A stretch of DNA of 64,000 nt from Mycolicibacterium sp. J2 (lineage in GTDB: Bacteria > Actinomycetota > Actinomycetes > Mycobacteriales > Mycobacteriaceae): contig NZ_JAPFPY010000010.1 in NCBI RefSeq assembly GCF_026240945.1, positions 1-64,000 on the forward strand. The letters run 5' to 3'. The translations under genes and the position numbers were made by a program. The notes under the pieces are model-generated. The model did not search any database, was not told where the DNA came from, and saw only the letters and a program-made list of their open reading frames with translations. Positions within the stretch are counted from its first letter, which is position 1. The number at the start of each line of letters is the position of its first letter. Below are positions 8,961 through 18,189 of this stretch, one piece after another.

Positions 8961-9767
8961 ATGACCACGAGCACCACCGTCGCCGTCGCGCAGTTCGCCC
9001 CCGGCGAGGACAAGGACCGCAATCTCCAGACCATGACCGGCTACGTCGGCACTGCCAAGGCCGAGGGCGCCGACCTTGTCGTCTTCCCCGAGTACGCGAT
9101 GTTCACCGCACCTGCCATGGATGAACGCTTCCTGGCGGCGGCCGAGTCCCTCGACGGGCCGTTCGTCGCCGCGGTGCGCGACCTGGCGCGTCGCGAAGCG
9201 ATCACCATCGTTGCGGGCATCAACGAGACGACAGACGCACCCGACCAGATTCACAACACGCTGATCGCCGTCGGCGACGACGGCAAGGTCACCGCCACCT
9301 ATCGCAAACTGCACCTGTACGACGCGTTCGGCTACACCGAGTCCCGTTTGGTCCGACCGGGTTCGGCGTGCGCGCCCGAGACCTTCACCGTGGGTGGCCT
9401 GACGTTCGGCATGCAGACCTGCTACGACCTGCGCTTCCCCGAGACCACCCGCAGGCTGGTCGACGCCGGCGCCGACGTGGTGCTGATACCAGCGGAGTGG
9501 GTGCCCGGCCCCCTCAAGGAGGACCACTGGACCACCCTGCTGCGCGCTCGGGCCATCGAGAACACCGTCTACGTGGCCGCCGCCGACCAGTGCGGCAGCA
9601 ACGGTGCCGGCAACAGCATGATCGTGGATCCCATGGGTGTGGTGCTGGCCGCCATCGGCGAGGACGAGGGCGTGGTGTCCGCCACGCTGCGCGGTGACCG
9701 CATTGCCCGGGTGCGCGAGAAGAACCCGGCGCTCGCCCTACGCCGATTCGCCGTCACCGAACGGTAG
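8961..9767 (+). CDS. carbon-nitrogen hydrolase (nitrilase superfamily)
   Basis: Cytoplasmic amidase of the nitrilase superfamily, 268 residues. The Glu-Lys-Cys triad is visible: Glu in VVFPEYAMF, Lys in ATYRKLHLYDAFG, and Cys in FGMQTCYDLRFPE. These motifs resemble the omega-amidase, Nit and carbamoyl-hydrolase branches that act on small carboxamides. The start is ATG 8961 with AAGGAG 5 nt upstream, and the MFS stop is only two bases before. In this operon it may remove an amide group before or after the aldolase step. I cannot name the substrate. Confidence 0.85.
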   Translation: MTTSTTVAVAQFAPGEDKDRNLQTMTGYVGTAKAEGADLVVFPEYAMFTAPAMDERFLAAAESLDGPFVAAVRDLARREAITIVAGINETTDAPDQIHNTLIAVGDDGKVTATYRKLHLYDAFGYTESRLVRPGSACAPETFTVGGLTFGMQTCYDLRFPETTRRLVDAGADVVLIPAEWVPGPLKEDHWTTLLRARAIENTVYVAAADQCGSNGAGNSMIVDPMGVVLAAIGEDEGVVSATLRGDRIARVREKNPALALRRFAVTER

Positions 9768-9822
9768 GAGTTGTCGGCCGTCAGGATGCGTACGGGTGCG
9801 GCCAGCACAGCGGATCGCCGGC

Positions 9823-10884
9823 TCAACTGCCATGGGCGATGGCGAACAGGCCGGCGACCCCGATCGCGTAGACGACGAGGACGGTCAGCGAGTCCACGCC
9901 CATCCGGGCGATGCGCCGGTTCGGGCGGAAGATCAGTCCCACCGCATAGATCAGTGTGAGGACCATGGCCAGCGCGGTGAGATAGATATCGGTGTGCTGC
10001 GCCTGGGGCAATACCGCGTGGCCGGAGATCACCGTGGCCATCAGGAACAGCACGGGAAGAAAGGCGTTGCCGCCGAAGATATCCGACACCGCGAGTTGGT
10101 AGTCGCCGATACGCACCGACGCCAGCCCGGTGGACAGTTCGGGCAGGGAGGTGGCAGCCGCCAGGACGGTGGCGCCGAACAGTACGCCGGACAGGCCGAT
10201 GCGGTCGGCGAGGGCGTCACCGCTGCGTTCCAGGACGACACCTGCCGCCAAGGTGGCCACGGCGGCGATTCCGAAAAGGGTCACCGACTTGGCCGTACTG
10301 ATCTTCTGCTTGCGCACGCGCTCGGTGGTGCTGTGACCGCGCGGATGTTCCTGGCCGTCGGGCGGTTGCCCGGACTCGTGCCACGGCAACGACCGCCCGG
10401 CGCGCCGCAACAGCAGCAGGCCCACCACCCAGGTCAGGGCGATCAGTAACGGGGCCGGGGTGACCCGCAGCGCAAGCAGTGACGGCGGCAGTTGGGTGCC
10501 TGCGATCACGATGGCCAGCACCGCCACCACCAGCACCGCCTCGAGTACCAGCACCAGCGATGCGGCCCGATAGGTCAAGGGCCGCTGTCCGCGGACCCCG
10601 AAGGCGTCCAGGGCGACCAGTACGACGGTCTGAATGGCGATGCCGCCCAGGATGTTTCCCACCGCCACACCCAGGTTGCCCGACAGCGATGCGCTGGCCA
10701 CGATGGCGATCTCGGGCAGGTTGGTGGCGATCGCCAACAGGATCAGTCCGCCCAGCGCCGATCCGAGGCCGAACCGCGCGGACAGCACGTCGGTCTGGTT
10801 GGACAGCGAGATTCCGGCCACCCAGACCGCCGCCGCGGCGGCGGCGAAGGCCAGCAGAAGCCCCCACAACGGCCATCCAGACAC
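9823..10884 (-). CDS. Ca2+/Na+:H+ exchanger family membrane protein
   Basis: Cation/calcium exchanger of the CaCA superfamily, 353 residues with about ten membrane helices. The two characteristic alpha repeats are visible: GLILLAIATNLPEIAIVASAS with GNLGVAVGNILGGIAIQT in the N-terminal half, and FGATVLAAATSLPELSTGLAS with VSDIFGGNAF in the C-terminal half. A hydrophilic linker (about residues 155-195) separates them, as in the family. The start is GTG 10884 with GGGAG upstream. It stands alone, convergent with the operon on its right-hand coordinate side. The transported ion cannot be told from sequence. Confidence 0.82.
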   Translation of the reverse strand: MSGWPLWGLLLAFAAAAAAVWVAGISLSNQTDVLSARFGLGSALGGLILLAIATNLPEIAIVASASLSGNLGVAVGNILGGIAIQTVVLVALDAFGVRGQRPLTYRAASLVLVLEAVLVVAVLAIVIAGTQLPPSLLALRVTPAPLLIALTWVVGLLLLRRAGRSLPWHESGQPPDGQEHPRGHSTTERVRKQKISTAKSVTLFGIAAVATLAAGVVLERSGDALADRIGLSGVLFGATVLAAATSLPELSTGLASVRIGDYQLAVSDIFGGNAFLPVLFLMATVISGHAVLPQAQHTDIYLTALAMVLTLIYAVGLIFRPNRRIARMGVDSLTVLVVYAIGVAGLFAIAHGS

Positions 10885-11075
10885 CCAGGTCTCCCATCTG
10901 CGGGCCGTGACACGGCCGTACCGACGAACGGAGGGCTACCCGCATCGGCGGACGGGTACACGCGACAGCCGATGCCTACTCCGAGTGCGCCGTCGGACTC
11001 GGGCCGTTCACCACAGATTCGGTCATTCTTCGACCGTGACGAACTCGATGCCGGTGCCCTGCGACGATAGGTGCC

Positions 11076-12725
11076 ATGACCGCAACGCTCGTCGCGAAAG
11101 GCCTGGCCGGGGGGTTCGCGCACCGCACCCTCTTCGAAGATTTCGATCTCACTGTGGCGCCGGGCGACGTGATCGGGGTGGTCGGCGCGAACGGCGCCGG
11201 GAAGAGCACGCTGCTGCGGATCCTGGCCGGTGATCTCGAGCCGCTGGCCGGCACCGTCAGCGTCGCGCCGGCCGACGCCTTCGTCGGGTGGTTACCCCAG
11301 GAGCACGAACGGGTCGCAGGCGAAACCGTCGCCGGGTACATCGCGCGCCGGACGGGTTGCGCCGCCGCGACGGTGGTGATGGAGGCCACCGCCGCCGGGC
11401 TCGACGACTCCGCGGCGAGCGCGGATGCGTACGCGAGCGCCCTGGAGCACTGGCTGGCCACCGGTGCGGCCGACCTGGACGACCGGCTGCCCGCGGTACT
11501 GGCCGATCTCGGCCTTGATTCGACTGCACTGCAACCGGAATCGACACCCATGACGGCGTTGTCCGGCGGGCAGGCGGCCCGCGTCGGGCTGGCGGCGTTG
11601 TTGCTGTCGCGGTTCGACATCGTGCTGCTCGACGAACCGACGAACGACCTGGACCTCGACGGCCTGGACCGGCTGGAGCGTTTCGTCGGGGACCTGCGGG
11701 CCGGTGTGGTGCTTGTCAGCCACGACCGCGAGTTCCTGGCCCGCACCGTCACCAGGGTGGCGGAACTTGATCTGGCGCAGCACACCACCACCGTCTACGG
11801 CGGTGGTTACCAGAGTTATCTGGAAGAGCGCGAGGTCAACCGGCGGCATCGGCGCGACGAGTACGAGGAGTTCGCGGAGAAGAAGGCCGACCTGGTGGCC
11901 CGCGCGCGGACCCAGCGGGAATGGTCCAGCCAGGGCGTCCGCAATGCCATGCGCAAGGCGCCGGACAACGACAAGTTCCGGCGCCGGGCGCAAACCGAAT
12001 CCAGTGAGAAGCAGGCGCAGAAGGTGCGCCAGATGGAGAGTCGCATCGCCCGCCTGGAGGAGGTCGAGGAACCGCGCAAGGAATGGACACTGCAATTCAG
12101 CATCGGCTCGGCGCCGAGGTCCAGCTCCGTGGTGGCGGCGCTGGACAACGTCCTTGTGCGACAAGGAGATTTCGTGCTCGGACCGGTGTCGCTGCAGGTC
12201 GACGCGGGGGACCGGATCGGTATCACCGGCCCCAACGGCGCAGGCAAGTCGACCCTGTTGAGGGTGCTGCTGGGCCGCAGACAGCCCGACGACGGCCGCG
12301 CCAGCCTGGGCGCCAGCGTTGCCATCGGACAGATCGACCAGGCGCGGGCGGAGTTCTCCGGCGCACAGCGGTTGGTCGAGAGCTTCGAACAGCGGATGCC
12401 GACCTGGACGACCTCCGACGTACGGACGTTACTGGCGAAATTCGGGCTCGGTGCCGATCACGTGGAGCGGCCGGTCGCGGAGTTGTCACCGGGGGAGCGG
12501 ACCCGAGCGGGTCTGGCGCTGCTGCAGGCTCGCGGGACCAATGTGCTGGTGCTCGACGAGCCCACCAACCATCTCGACCTGCCCGCCATCGAACAACTCG
12601 AGCAGGCGCTGGCGGGCTACGACGGCACCCTGCTCTTGGTGACCCATGATCGGCGGATGCTGCAGAACGTGCGCCTGGACCGGTCCTGGCATGTGGACGG
12701 GGGCCGGATCACCGAACGCGGTTAG
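11076..12725 (+). CDS. ABC-F family ATPase
   Basis: Soluble protein with two ABC ATPase domains and no membrane segment, 549 residues. Domain 1 has Walker A GANGAGKST near residue 45, signature LSGGQ, and Walker B IVLLDEPTNDLD. Domain 2 has GPNGAGKST near residue 385, LSPGE, and VLVLDEPTNHLD. A charged linker (about residues 255-330, rich in Arg/Lys/Glu) corresponds to the P-site tRNA interaction motif of ABC-F proteins. Members regulate or rescue the ribosome, and some protect it from antibiotics; which role applies here is not evident. ATG 11076 follows AGGTG. It is monocistronic. Confidence 0.88.
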   Translation: MTATLVAKGLAGGFAHRTLFEDFDLTVAPGDVIGVVGANGAGKSTLLRILAGDLEPLAGTVSVAPADAFVGWLPQEHERVAGETVAGYIARRTGCAAATVVMEATAAGLDDSAASADAYASALEHWLATGAADLDDRLPAVLADLGLDSTALQPESTPMTALSGGQAARVGLAALLLSRFDIVLLDEPTNDLDLDGLDRLERFVGDLRAGVVLVSHDREFLARTVTRVAELDLAQHTTTVYGGGYQSYLEEREVNRRHRRDEYEEFAEKKADLVARARTQREWSSQGVRNAMRKAPDNDKFRRRAQTESSEKQAQKVRQMESRIARLEEVEEPRKEWTLQFSIGSAPRSSSVVAALDNVLVRQGDFVLGPVSLQVDAGDRIGITGPNGAGKSTLLRVLLGRRQPDDGRASLGASVAIGQIDQARAEFSGAQRLVESFEQRMPTWTTSDVRTLLAKFGLGADHVERPVAELSPGERTRAGLALLQARGTNVLVLDEPTNHLDLPAIEQLEQALAGYDGTLLLVTHDRRMLQNVRLDRSWHVDGGRITERG

Positions 12726-12767
12726 ATCTTCCGCCGGTGTTGTGATGCCAGGTCCGGTGTCGTACCG

Positions 12768-12780
12768 TCAACCTAGTTGA
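12768..12780. promoter_or_regulatory. inverted repeat upstream of mmpS
   Basis: The perfect repeat TCAAC-CTA-GTTGA lies about 60 bp before the mmpS start, in the only intergenic DNA of the mmpS-mmpL unit. It is a reasonable repressor site, but no regulator gene is adjacent. Confidence 0.35.
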
Positions 12781-12839
12781 TTAGCCGTCCTAAAAGCCAC
12801 GACCGTCAGCGCCTGACACTGCACATGAAAGGGTCACGG

Positions 12840-13286
12840 ATGCAACGGGTTTCACTCAGCAGAAAGCTGGGAAAACGCTGGATGTATCTGGTGGCGGTGT
12901 TGGTGATCGCGGTGGCCGCGTTCGCCGTGTTCCGCCTGCACGGCATCTTCGCCTCGCACGACGTCACGTCCACGCCCAGCGGCGCGGACAACGACATCGT
13001 GCCGTTCAATCCCAAACACGTGGTCGTCGAGGTGTTCGGCCCGCCGGGCACCGTCGCCACCATCACCTACCTGGATGTGAACGCCCAACCGCAGCGTGCC
13101 GACAACGTCACCCTGCCCTGGGCCTACGACACGACAACCACGCAGCCGGCCGTCTTCGTCAACGTCACCGCCCAGGGTGACAGCGACTCCATCGGCTGCC
13201 GCATCACGATCGACGACGCCGTCAAGGACGAGAGAACGGTCAACACCCTGAACGCCCTCACCTACTGCCTGGACAAATCCGGATGA
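12840..13286 (+). CDS. MmpS-family accessory membrane protein
   Basis: Small single-pass membrane protein that partners MmpL transporters. The 148-residue product has a basic N terminus, one membrane helix (about residues 18-38, YLVAVLVIAVAAFAVF), then an extracytoplasmic domain. That domain contains VVVEVFGPPGTVATITYLDVNAQPQ, LPWAYDTTTT and two late Cys residues, all typical of MmpS. The start is ATG 12840, preceded by AAAGGG; in-frame ATGs at 12777 and 12825 are poorer. It overlaps mmpL by four bases (ATGA). Which lipid or siderophore it helps export is unknown. Confidence 0.9.
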   Translation: MQRVSLSRKLGKRWMYLVAVLVIAVAAFAVFRLHGIFASHDVTSTPSGADNDIVPFNPKHVVVEVFGPPGTVATITYLDVNAQPQRADNVTLPWAYDTTTTQPAVFVNVTAQGDSDSIGCRITIDDAVKDERTVNTLNALTYCLDKSG

Positions 13287-16201
13287 ACGGTATTTCCCCC
13301 CGTCGCTCCGCTCGCCCCGGGATCCCCGACTTCCTGCGCAAGTACTCCGTCCTGATCGCCTTCTTCTGGCTCGGCCTGGCCGTCGTCACCAATGTCTTCG
13401 TGCCGCAACTGGAGACGGTCGCCGAAGCGCACAACGTGTCGCTGAGCCCACACGATGCGCCGTCGCTGCAAGCCAGCAAGCAGATCGGCAAGGTGTTCCA
13501 AGAATTCGACTCGGACAGCTCGGCGATGATCGTGCTGGAGGGCAACCAGCCGCTGGGCGCCGACGCCCACCACTACTACGACGGCCTGGTGCAGAAGCTC
13601 TCCGAGGACACCAAGCACGTCGAACACATCGACAACTTCTGGGGCGACCCGCTGACGGCGGCCGGCTCGCAGAGCTCCGACGGCAAGGCCGCGCTGGTGC
13701 AGGTCTATCTGGCCGGCAACCAGGGCGAGTCGCTGGCCAACGAGTCGGTGGACGCTGTCCGCGACATCGTCAACCACACCCCACCCCCACCCGGTCTGAA
13801 CGTCTACGTCACCGGGGCCGCACCCCTGGTCACCGACCAGTTCGAGGTCGGCAGGCAGGGCACCCTGAAGACGACCCTGATCACCATCGGGGTCATCGCG
13901 GTGATGCTGTTCGCGCTCTACCGCCGCCTGAGCACGGTGTTCTTCGTCATCTTCACGGTGATGATCGAGTTGACCGCGTCCCGTGGGGTGGTCGCCGTGC
14001 TGGCCAACGCCGGCATCATCGAGCTGTCCACATACTCCACCAATCTGCTGACGCTGCTGGTGATCGCCGCCGGCACCGACTATGCGATCTTCCTGCTCGG
14101 CCGGTTCCATGAAGCTCGATACGCCGGTGAGGACCGGGTGGCGGCGTTCACCACGATGTATCACGGCACCGCGCACATCATCCTCGGTTCTGGGCTGACC
14201 ATCGCCGGTGCGGTGATGTGCCTGACCTTCACGCGGTTGCCGTACTTCCAGAGCCTGGGCATTCCCGCCGGGACAGGCGTGCTGGTAGCCGTGGTGGCCG
14301 CGCTGACCCTGGCGCCGGCGCTGATCTGCATCGGCAGACATTTCGGCCTCTTCGAGCCCGCGCGCCGGCTGCAGACCCAAGGGTGGCGGCGCATCGGCAC
14401 GGCGATCGTGCGTTGGCCCGGCCCCATCCTGGTGGCCACCGTGGCCATCGCCCTCATCGGGTTGATCGCCCTGCCCAACTACAAGACCAGCTATGACGCC
14501 AAGGGGTACATGCCGGCTGGGGCTCCGGCCAACGTCGGCTACGCCGCCGCGGAACGGCACTTCTCGCAGGCACGGCTGAATCCGGAATTGCTGATGATCC
14601 AGGCCGACCACGACCTGCGTAATTCCACCGACATGATCCTGCTGGAGCGCGTCGCCAAGGCCATCTTCCACACCGACGGCATCGCGCAGGTGCAGTCGAT
14701 CACCCGGCCGTTGGGCACCCCGCTTGACCACACCTCCATCCCGTTCCAGATCAGCGCGAGCAGTGCCTCCCAGATCAACAACCTGCCGTTCCAGCAGGCG
14801 CGTGGGTCCGATCTGCTCAAACAGGTTGACGTGATCAACAATTCGATCGACGTGCTGCGCCAGCAGTATGCGCTGCAACAACAGTCGGGTGCGGTCACCG
14901 ACGAGCAGGCCAAGGCCTTCGCGCAGACCGTAGCGACAGCCAACGATCTGCGCGACAAGATCGCCAACTTCGACGACTTCTTCCGGCCGTTGCGCAACTA
15001 CTTCTACTGGGAACCGCACTGCTTCGACATCCCGGCCTGCGCGGCCATCCGATCGGTGTTCGACGCCCTCGACGGAATCGACGCGCTGACCGATCAACTG
15101 GGTAGCGTCGCCGGCAGTATCGCGAAACTAGATGCGCTGCAACCGAAGTTGCTGGCCCTGATCCCGCCGCAGATCCAGAGCCAGGAGACCAACCGCGATC
15201 TCACCCTGACCAACTACGCCACCACGTCCGGGATCAACGACCAGACCCAGGCGGCACTACAGAATGCGACCGCGCTGGGCCAGGCCTACGACGCGTCCAA
15301 GACCGACGACTCGTTCTATCTGCCGCCCGAGGCGTTCACCAACCCCGAATTCGTGCGAGGTATGAAGCTGTTCATGTCGCCGGATGGCAAGGCCGCCCGG
15401 ATGATCATCACCCACGACGGGGATCCCGCGACGCCGGAAGGCATCTCGCACATCGACAAGATCCGGCACGCCGCGCAGGAGGCGGTGAAGGGCACGCCGC
15501 TGGCCGGCTCCAAGATCTTCATCGCGGGTACCGCGGCCACCTACAAGGACATTGCCGACGGTGCCAAATACGACCTGATGATCGCCGGGATTGCGGCGCT
15601 CTCGCTCATCCTGCTGGTGATGATGTTCATCACCCGCAGCATCATCGCGGCGTTCGTCATCGTGGGCACGGTGGCCCTGTCGCTGGGCGCCTCGTTCGGG
15701 TTGTCGGTACTCATCTGGCAGGACATCTTCGGGGTCGAACTGTTCTGGATCGTGTTGGCGCTGGCGGTGATCCTGCTGCTGGCGGTGGGGTCGGACTACA
15801 ACCTGCTGCTCATCTCGCGGTTCAAGGAGGAGATCGGGGCCGGCCTGAACACCGGCATCGTCCGCGCCATGGCCGGGTCGGGTGCCGTGGTGACGGCCGC
15901 CGGTTTGGTCTTCGCCGCGACCATGGCGTCGTTCATCTTCGCCGATCTGCGGATCCTCGGTCAGATCGGCACCACCATCGCTCTGGGGCTGCTGTTCGAC
16001 ACGCTGATCGTGCGGTCGTTCATGACGCCTGCCATTGCGGCCCTGCTGGGTCGGTGGTTCTGGTGGCCGCTGCGGGTGCGCCCCCGGCCGGCCAGCCAGA
16101 TGCTGCAGCCCTACGGGTCGCGGGCGTCGGTGCGTCAGCTGTTGCTGTGGGAGGACGGGGACCCGGCAGCGCCGCGCCGGGGCGGACCGTCCGAGGGCTG
16201 A
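13283..16201 (+). CDS. MmpL-family RND transporter
   Basis: Large inner-membrane transporter of the mycobacterial RND group, 972 residues. One membrane helix follows the N terminus, then an extracytoplasmic loop of about 150 residues, a helix bundle carrying AAGTDYAIFLLGRFHEARY, a second loop of about 330 residues, and a second bundle with AVGSDYNLLLISRFKEE. The paired GTDY/GSDY motifs are the proton-relay signature of MmpL proteins. Coupling to MmpS by a four-base overlap places it with MmpL4/MmpL5-like members that export siderophores or drugs. There is no MmpR5-like regulator nearby. Its 3' end faces arsC across five bases. Confidence 0.92.
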   Translation: MNGISPRRSARPGIPDFLRKYSVLIAFFWLGLAVVTNVFVPQLETVAEAHNVSLSPHDAPSLQASKQIGKVFQEFDSDSSAMIVLEGNQPLGADAHHYYDGLVQKLSEDTKHVEHIDNFWGDPLTAAGSQSSDGKAALVQVYLAGNQGESLANESVDAVRDIVNHTPPPPGLNVYVTGAAPLVTDQFEVGRQGTLKTTLITIGVIAVMLFALYRRLSTVFFVIFTVMIELTASRGVVAVLANAGIIELSTYSTNLLTLLVIAAGTDYAIFLLGRFHEARYAGEDRVAAFTTMYHGTAHIILGSGLTIAGAVMCLTFTRLPYFQSLGIPAGTGVLVAVVAALTLAPALICIGRHFGLFEPARRLQTQGWRRIGTAIVRWPGPILVATVAIALIGLIALPNYKTSYDAKGYMPAGAPANVGYAAAERHFSQARLNPELLMIQADHDLRNSTDMILLERVAKAIFHTDGIAQVQSITRPLGTPLDHTSIPFQISASSASQINNLPFQQARGSDLLKQVDVINNSIDVLRQQYALQQQSGAVTDEQAKAFAQTVATANDLRDKIANFDDFFRPLRNYFYWEPHCFDIPACAAIRSVFDALDGIDALTDQLGSVAGSIAKLDALQPKLLALIPPQIQSQETNRDLTLTNYATTSGINDQTQAALQNATALGQAYDASKTDDSFYLPPEAFTNPEFVRGMKLFMSPDGKAARMIITHDGDPATPEGISHIDKIRHAAQEAVKGTPLAGSKIFIAGTAATYKDIADGAKYDLMIAGIAALSLILLVMMFITRSIIAAFVIVGTVALSLGASFGLSVLIWQDIFGVELFWIVLALAVILLLAVGSDYNLLLISRFKEEIGAGLNTGIVRAMAGSGAVVTAAGLVFAATMASFIFADLRILGQIGTTIALGLLFDTLIVRSFMTPAIAALLGRWFWWPLRVRPRPASQMLQPYGSRASVRQLLLWEDGDPAAPRRGGPSEG

Positions 16202-16206
16202 GTGCT

Positions 16207-16704
16207 TCAGTCGCCGCCGGAGCGGGTTTTGGTGCGGCCGCCGATGTCGATACCCAGGTCGGCGAGCAACCGGCGCACCCGTTGTTCGATGTCATCGCGG
16301 ATGGCGCGGACCGCATCGAGTCCCTGTCCGGCCGGATCGGGCAATTGCCAGTTCTCGTAACGCTTTCCGGGGAACACCGGGCAGGTGTCTCCGCAGCCCA
16401 TCGTGATGACCACGTCGGCGGCTTGGACGATCTCATTGGTCCAGGGTTTCGGGTATTCGCCGGTGATGTCGATACCGACTTCGCGCATGGCTTCGACGGC
16501 GGTCGGGTTGATCTGGTTGCCCGGCTCGGAGCCGCCCGACCAGGCCACCGCCTTGTCCCCGGCCAGGTCCGTGAAGTACCCCAGAGCCATCTGGGAGCGC
16601 CCGGCGTTGTGGGTGCACAGGAACAGCACGGTGGGTTTGCCGTCGACGATCGTGCGTTTCCCCACCTCGTCGCGCAGCTGATGGGTCGCCGGGGTGTCGG
16701 TCAC
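16207..16704 (-). CDS. arsC: arsenate reductase (low-MW phosphatase fold)
   Basis: Reduces arsenate to arsenite for export by Acr3. The 165-residue product has the phosphatase-type loop CTHNAGRSQMA with nucleophilic Cys30, then MGCGDTCPVFPGK (Cys104 and Cys108), and the acid in LPDPAGQG. The C-terminal half resembles the reductase part of the fused M. tuberculosis Rv2643 protein. The start is GTG 16704, overlapping the acr3 stop by four bases (GTGA), so translation is coupled. About 23 residues precede the catalytic strand, longer than stand-alone enzymes. The electron donor, mycothiol/mycoredoxin or thioredoxin, cannot be decided from the sequence. Confidence 0.9.
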   Translation of the reverse strand: MTDTPATHQLRDEVGKRTIVDGKPTVLFLCTHNAGRSQMALGYFTDLAGDKAVAWSGGSEPGNQINPTAVEAMREVGIDITGEYPKPWTNEIVQAADVVITMGCGDTCPVFPGKRYENWQLPDPAGQGLDAVRAIRDDIEQRVRRLLADLGIDIGGRTKTRSGGD

Positions 16705-17816
16705 GAGGTGGGTTCCGTTCGCGTCGGGGAGTCGGTGGGCAGGTGCTGGGAAGTGTGATGGTGAAACCGTTTACGCAACGCCAGGGAGACGTAGACCAGG
16801 GTGACCAATACCGGTACTTCGATCAACGGTCCGACGACACCGGCCAGGGCCTGGCCCGAGGTGGCGCCGTAGGTGGCGATCGCCACGGCGATGGCGAGTT
16901 CGAAGTTGTTGCCCGCGGCGGTGAAGGCCAAGGTGGTGGTGCGTTCGTATCCGAGGTCGAGCAGCGTGCCGAGCAGATACCCGCCGCCCCACATGATCGC
17001 GAAGTAGGCCAGCAGGGGCAGCGCGATGCGCACCACATCGAGGGGGCGGCTGGTGATCTGTTCGCCCTGGAGCGCGAACAGGATCACGATGGTGAACAGC
17101 AGGCCATACAGGGCCCACGGTCCGAGCCGGGGCAGGAAGCGGGTTTCGTACCAGTGCCGGCCCTTGGCTTTCTCGCCCAGGCGCCTGGACAGGTAGCCGG
17201 CCGACAGCGGGATGCCCAAGAAGATGATGACCGATTTCGCGATCTGCCACGGCGATGTGCTGATGGCGGTCTGTTCCAGACCGAGCCAGCCCGGTAGCAC
17301 CGAAAGGTAGAACCAGCCCAGCGCCGCGAACATGACCACCTGGAAGATCGAGTTCAGCGCGACCAGCACGGCGGCGGCTTCGCGATCCCCGCAGGCCAGG
17401 TCGTTCCAGATGATCACCATCGCGATGCAACGGGCCAGGCCGACGATGATCAGGCCCGTCCGGTACTCGGGCAGATCCGGCAGCAGCAGCCAGGCCAGTG
17501 CGAACATCAGTGCCGGGCCGATGACCCAGTTCAGGATCAGCGACGACAACAGCATCTTGCGGTCGCCGGTGATGGTGTCGAGGCGGTCATAGCGGACCTT
17601 GGCCAGCACCGGGTACATCATGATCAGCAGGCCCACGGCGATGGGCAGTGAAATACCGTCGATCTGAACCTTTTCCAGTGCGGTGTTCAAACCGGGGATT
17701 CCGCGACCCAGCAGCAGCCCGGCGATCATCGCCGTGCCGATCCACACCGGCAGGAACCGATCGAGGGTGGACAGCCTGCCCACGACAGCAGGGGCGGCGC
17801 TCGCGGTGCCGGTCAT
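16701..17816 (-). CDS. acr3: arsenite exporter, ACR3 family
   Basis: Membrane efflux protein for arsenite, 371 residues with about ten helices. Family marks are the segment GLARCIAMVIIWNDLACGDREAAAVLVALNS, with its conserved Cys, and the late AFTAAGNNFELAIAVAIA. The start is ATG 17816, overlapping the arsR stop (ATGA), although the frame is open upstream for 125 more codons through arsR. It is followed directly by arsC. In M. tuberculosis the corresponding functions are fused in one protein of about 500 residues; here they are separate, adjoining genes. Confidence 0.93.
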   Translation of the reverse strand: MTGTASAAPAVVGRLSTLDRFLPVWIGTAMIAGLLLGRGIPGLNTALEKVQIDGISLPIAVGLLIMMYPVLAKVRYDRLDTITGDRKMLLSSLILNWVIGPALMFALAWLLLPDLPEYRTGLIIVGLARCIAMVIIWNDLACGDREAAAVLVALNSIFQVVMFAALGWFYLSVLPGWLGLEQTAISTSPWQIAKSVIIFLGIPLSAGYLSRRLGEKAKGRHWYETRFLPRLGPWALYGLLFTIVILFALQGEQITSRPLDVVRIALPLLAYFAIMWGGGYLLGTLLDLGYERTTTLAFTAAGNNFELAIAVAIATYGATSGQALAGVVGPLIEVPVLVTLVYVSLALRKRFHHHTSQHLPTDSPTRTEPTS

Positions 17817-18187
17817 ACGGTCACTCCCGGTCGGGTGTCGGCCCCCAGCAGCACACCCAGGCTCAGCAACGCTTCCGGAACAAGGGCGTAGTACACCCAG
17901 GACCCGCGGCGCTGTGAGGTGAGTAGTCCGGCGTCCCGCAGCACCTTGAGGTGATGCGACACCGTCGGCTGGGACACCTCGATACCGTCGGAGATATCGC
18001 ACACGCATGCCTCGCCGCCTTCGCGGCTGGCGATCGCGGAGAACAACTGCAATCGAACCGGATCGGCCAAGGCTTTGAGCTTGACCGCCATATCGGTGGC
18101 CTCTCTCGGTGAGAGGGGTTGGCGCAGTATCGCTCCCGGTGCGCAACACGCGTCCGGGGCGGACGGGGAGGCCCTTCGATTCGACAT
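17813..18187 (-). CDS. arsR: ArsR-family arsenic-responsive repressor
   Basis: Winged-helix repressor that releases DNA when arsenite binds. The 124-residue product contains Cys14-Cys15 in DACCAPG, Cys61 and Cys63 in EACVCDISD, the recognition helix VSQPTVSHHLKVLRDAGLL, and wing RRGSWVYYAL. The Cys pair plus a distant Cys matches the three-coordinate As(III) site described for Corynebacterium glutamicum ArsR (Cys15, Cys16, Cys55). The start is ATG 18187; there is no ribosome site, and a plausible promoter ends just upstream, so the mRNA may be leaderless. First gene of arsR-acr3-arsC. Confidence 0.9.
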   Translation of the reverse strand: MSNRRASPSAPDACCAPGAILRQPLSPREATDMAVKLKALADPVRLQLFSAIASREGGEACVCDISDGIEVSQPTVSHHLKVLRDAGLLTSQRRGSWVYYALVPEALLSLGVLLGADTRPGVTV

Positions 18188-18189
18188 CC

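Noticed and set aside
13262..15097. Open frame of 611 codons antisense to mmpL
   Set aside because: Composition is rich in Gly, His, Val, Gln and Asp without motifs; mmpL is unmistakable on the plus strand.
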